Source: Bacteroidota bacterium
GTDB taxonomy: Bacteria > Bacteroidota > Bacteroidia > Chitinophagales > Saprospiraceae
Assembly (NCBI GenBank): GCA_008501835.1
Contig: QQUB01000191.1
Location: forward strand, 1-8,633
Direction of reading: 5' to 3'
Length of the DNA stretch: 8,633 nt
The translations under genes and the position numbers were made by a program. A model generated the notes under the pieces. That model was not told where the DNA came from. It did no database searches and saw only the letters and a list, made by a program, of their open reading frames with translations. This document shows, piece by piece, positions 6,940-8,633 of this stretch (the first letter of the stretch is position 1; each line of letters opens with the position of its first letter).

Positions 6940-7000
6940 TCAAAATTCCTTGTTCATTATTCTGATAAATCCTAATAAAATAATGAACAAGGAATTTTGA
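6940..7000. repeat. 22-bp perfect inverted repeat downstream of the TraB-like gene
   Basis: Bases 6940-6961 are the exact reverse complement of 6979-7000 (core CCTTGTTCATTATT against AATAATGAACAAGG), with a 17-nt loop. It is 39 nt beyond the TraB-like stop codon. The end of each arm carries AAAATT/AATTTT, giving a short U run on either strand but none after the stem. It may protect or end the TraB-like mRNA, or be one copy of a dispersed hairpin repeat. The octamer CATTATTC recurs at 6927-6934 and 6955-6962, linking it to the neighbouring smaller hairpin. Confidence 0.65.
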
Positions 7001-7039
7001 TAAACGATTTTAGAAGTAGATCTGTTAAACCACTTATTA

Positions 7040-7960
7040 TTAATCCATAACCGGGGTAACCTTATAACCGGCATCACGAAGTAGAGCTATTACTCCTTCT
7101 TCACCACCGAGGTGTCCGGCTCCAACAGCAAAGAAGACTTGCTTTTTCCCCATCATTTCTCCCATTACCGGGATCCAGTTACGGTTACGATCTACGAGTA
7201 ATACATCCTCATAGCCCTTCACACCAAGTGTTTCATCATCCATCATTTCCTGCATTCCCTGGATATCCTGGTCTTTATACATCTGTACCATTTGCTGTAA
7301 TTGATCCATGGAAGTTGTATCGTGACCGGATTTGATGCCCTGGACCAGCATATCCGCCTGTACCTGGTAAGGAATTTTATCAAATACGCTCATTTGATAT
7401 TCGGCTGTTTCCAACCCGCCAATTTCTTTTTCCTGCTCCTGTGCCAATGCATAGAGCTCCATTTCGTACGATACAATCTCCCCGTCATCACCCATATCAA
7501 AGCTTCCCATAGCTTCCGGATCGAGCATGGTCAGGAACATAGGCTTCATTTTTTCCAGGAATGACATTGGCAGTGGCAATGCACTTTTTTTGAAGTGATC
7601 GGTAACCACCTGATAATCTTCTTCAGATAATAAATCCTGAAGGGTAGTATCATTTTTCATGAACATTTTCATGACCAATGGAAGCATCGCTGACATATCG
7701 GTCATATCGTCCATATTGATTTCGAAAGTAATCATGGATGAATTATCCAGGGCGGTCTTAACACTTTCCCGTAAAATATAATCATCCTTTCCTATCATAT
7801 GTATGGTACCAAATAGATAGGAGGGCGTTTCCATTTCATTTCCATCAATCTTCCACAATAACGCTTTTTCTGTCGGCACATGATCTGCAGTCTTTTGAGC
7901 TTTTAACCCGAATGTGACCACCATTATGGAAATTAAGAGTAATACAATCTTCTTCTGCAT
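7040..7960 (-). CDS. Secreted TraB/GumN (Tiki-like) family protein, methionine-rich
   Basis: With the start at 7960 the product has 306 residues and begins with a clear signal peptide (MQKKIVLLLISIMVVTFGLKAQ). An upstream in-frame ATG at 7999 would put 13 extra residues before the signal peptide and is less likely. Family hallmarks are present: LLWKIDG (35-40) leading to LFGTIHM (49-55, first GxxH with His54), an acidic TFEI (78-81, Glu80), GGLETAEYQ (181-189), LVDRNRNWIPVM (255-266), and a C-terminal FAVGAGHLGGEEGV (277-290, second GxxH with His283) followed by LLRDAGYKVTPV. In animal Tiki proteins the matching GxxH and Glu positions form a metal-dependent peptidase site, so an exported metallopeptidase is plausible, but bacterial members are mostly uncharacterised. 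About one residue in ten is Met, notably 83-101 and 218-240. It lies 101 nt downstream of cysD and is probably a separate unit. Confidence 0.88.
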   Translation of the reverse strand: MQKKIVLLLISIMVVTFGLKAQKTADHVPTEKALLWKIDGNEMETPSYLFGTIHMIGKDDYILRESVKTALDNSSMITFEINMDDMTDMSAMLPLVMKMFMKNDTTLQDLLSEEDYQVVTDHFKKSALPLPMSFLEKMKPMFLTMLDPEAMGSFDMGDDGEIVSYEMELYALAQEQEKEIGGLETAEYQMSVFDKIPYQVQADMLVQGIKSGHDTTSMDQLQQMVQMYKDQDIQGMQEMMDDETLGVKGYEDVLLVDRNRNWIPVMGEMMGKKQVFFAVGAGHLGGEEGVIALLRDAGYKVTPVMD

Positions 7961-8061
7961 GCTGATTAACTTTTTAATGCTGTTTAATTCCAGGAACATA
8001 ATTCAACATCCCTGGCACGAATAAAAAAATAACGTAAAAATCCTGGGTCTGGTTTTTAATT

Positions 8062-8633
8062 TTAGAAATAGCCTTCTTTTTTTCGGTCTTCCATGCTGGT
8101 TTCGCTACGTTTATCGTCAGAACGGCTTCCTCTTTCTGTCAAATGAGTTGTGGCAATTTCATTGATTATTTCTTCAATATTTTTGGCTGTTGATTCCCAA
8201 AGACCGGTGCAAGTCATATCTCCTATAGTTCTGCAACGCACCCATTTTTCCACAACTTCCTCATCCGGAGTTCTTTTTATAAACGGGCTTTCTGCCAAAA
8301 GTATTCCATTCCTAAAAAAAACTTTTCTTTTGTGAGCGAAGTATAATTCAGGAATACTGATTTTTTCTTTAGCCAGATATTGCCACACATCAAGCTCTGT
8401 CCAGTTGCTTATAGGAAATACCCTGAAGTGCTCTCCATAATGTTTACGGCTGTTAAAAATCCTCCAAAGTTCCGGCCGTTGATTTTTCGGATCCCACTGA
8501 CCAAATTCATCCCGATGGGAAAAAAAACGTTCCTTGGCACGGGATTTTTCTTCATCTCTACGACCTCCTCCAATGGCAACATCAAACTTTTGACTTTCGA
8601 TCTCATCCAGTAAAACCGGTATTTGTAAAAAAT
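8062..8633 (-). CDS. cysD: Sulfate adenylyltransferase subunit 2 (ATP sulfurylase small subunit), C-terminal part (start outside window)
   Basis: The frame is open from the window edge to the TAA at 8062-8064, giving 189 codons of the C-terminal part. The E. coli protein has 302 residues, so roughly 110 N-terminal residues, including the PP-loop (SGGKDS-type) that binds ATP, lie outside. Visible CysD signatures are FDVAIGGGRRDEEKSRAKER, WDPKNQRPELW, VFPISNWTELDVWQYL, PELYFAHKR, VRCRTIGDMTCTG, and the C-terminal SMEDRKKEGYF. CysD adenylylates sulfate to APS, driven by the CysN GTPase, in sulfate assimilation or PAPS supply. Apparent shorter reading frames here that start at 8388 (a GTG, which is the Val of DVWQYL) or run 8606-8409 are not real genes. 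CysN does not follow; the next gene is the TraB-like one. No strong terminator is seen between them, only a 5-bp CCAGG/CCTGG pair. Confidence 0.95.
   Translation of the reverse strand, partial: FLQIPVLLDEIESQKFDVAIGGGRRDEEKSRAKERFFSHRDEFGQWDPKNQRPELWRIFNSRKHYGEHFRVFPISNWTELDVWQYLAKEKISIPELYFAHKRKVFFRNGILLAESPFIKRTPDEEVVEKWVRCRTIGDMTCTGLWESTAKNIEEIINEIATTHLTERGSRSDDKRSETSMEDRKKEGYF

Noticed and set aside
7990..8015. CCAGG/CCTGG hairpin as a terminator for cysD
   Set aside because: The stem is only 5 bp with a 16-nt loop and no U run follows on the minus strand.
8062..8388. Separate small gene starting at GTG 8388
   Set aside because: The GTG is an internal Val of the CysD motif DVWQYL; the frame continues without stop to the window edge.
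8409..8606. Minus-strand frame of 65 codons inside the cysD region
   Set aside because: It is out of frame with the CysD reading, which matches the family along its whole visible length.
1..8633. CRISPR array, tRNA or rRNA genes
   Set aside because: I saw no regularly spaced direct repeats in noncoding DNA, no tRNA-like cloverleaf with a TTCGA-type arm in proper context, and no rRNA segments. The cloverleaf-like fold at 4691-4840 lacks tRNA consensus bases.

Overview
The window looks like a piece of a Bacteroidota chromosome, probably a Saprospiraceae-like or flavobacterial-type marine or soil lineage. The evidence is a C-terminal type IX secretion sorting domain on the 622-residue protein, secreted BNR/VPS10-like and TraB/GumN proteins, a Bacteroidota-style CysD C-terminus, A/T-rich start regions without clear Shine-Dalgarno sequences, and one match to the Bacteroidota -7 promoter element TAnnTTTG. 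The exact taxon is inference. All six recognisable genes are on the minus strand, so transcription runs from position 8633 towards 1. I see no tRNA, rRNA, CRISPR array, transposase or phage gene.

In transcription order: (1) 8633-8062 is the C-terminal 189 codons of cysD, the ATP sulfurylase small subunit; no cysN follows it. (2) 7960-7040 is a secreted, methionine-rich TraB/GumN (Tiki-like) protein, followed by a 22-bp perfect inverted repeat (6940-7000) and a small A/T-rich hairpin with a U run (6910-6936). (3) 6800-4857 is a cytoplasmic CHAT-domain (caspase/separase-like) cysteine peptidase with a CBS-like N-terminus and a beta-rich middle. (4) 4840-4691 is a 150-bp palindromic element with perfect terminal inverted repeats bounded by TA, resembling a MITE. 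(5) 4647-3145 is an alpha/beta hydrolase (lipase/esterase type) with a Ser-Asp-His triad and a long N-terminal extension. (6) 3144-3000 is a regulatory region with two AAAGCGCTTT palindromes 42 bp apart around a possible promoter. (7) 2999-1131 is a secreted protein with about nine aromatic-rich 43-45-residue repeats, a cadherin-like domain and a type IX sorting domain, ended by a strong terminator hairpin. (8) 938-1 is the N-terminal 312 codons of a secreted BNR/VPS10-like beta-propeller protein.

The most interesting part is the CHAT peptidase plus alpha/beta hydrolase pair. The two genes are consecutive and co-oriented, both products lack signal peptides, and both retain their catalytic residues. 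They lie between genes for exported or housekeeping proteins. By analogy with prokaryotic caspase/CHAT conflict and cell-death modules, a working hypothesis is that the CHAT protein senses a signal (perhaps through its CBS-like region) and cleaves or otherwise activates the lipase-like effector. This is inference from domains and adjacency. Nothing in the sequence proves a joint function, and the palindromic element between the genes may uncouple or modulate their expression.
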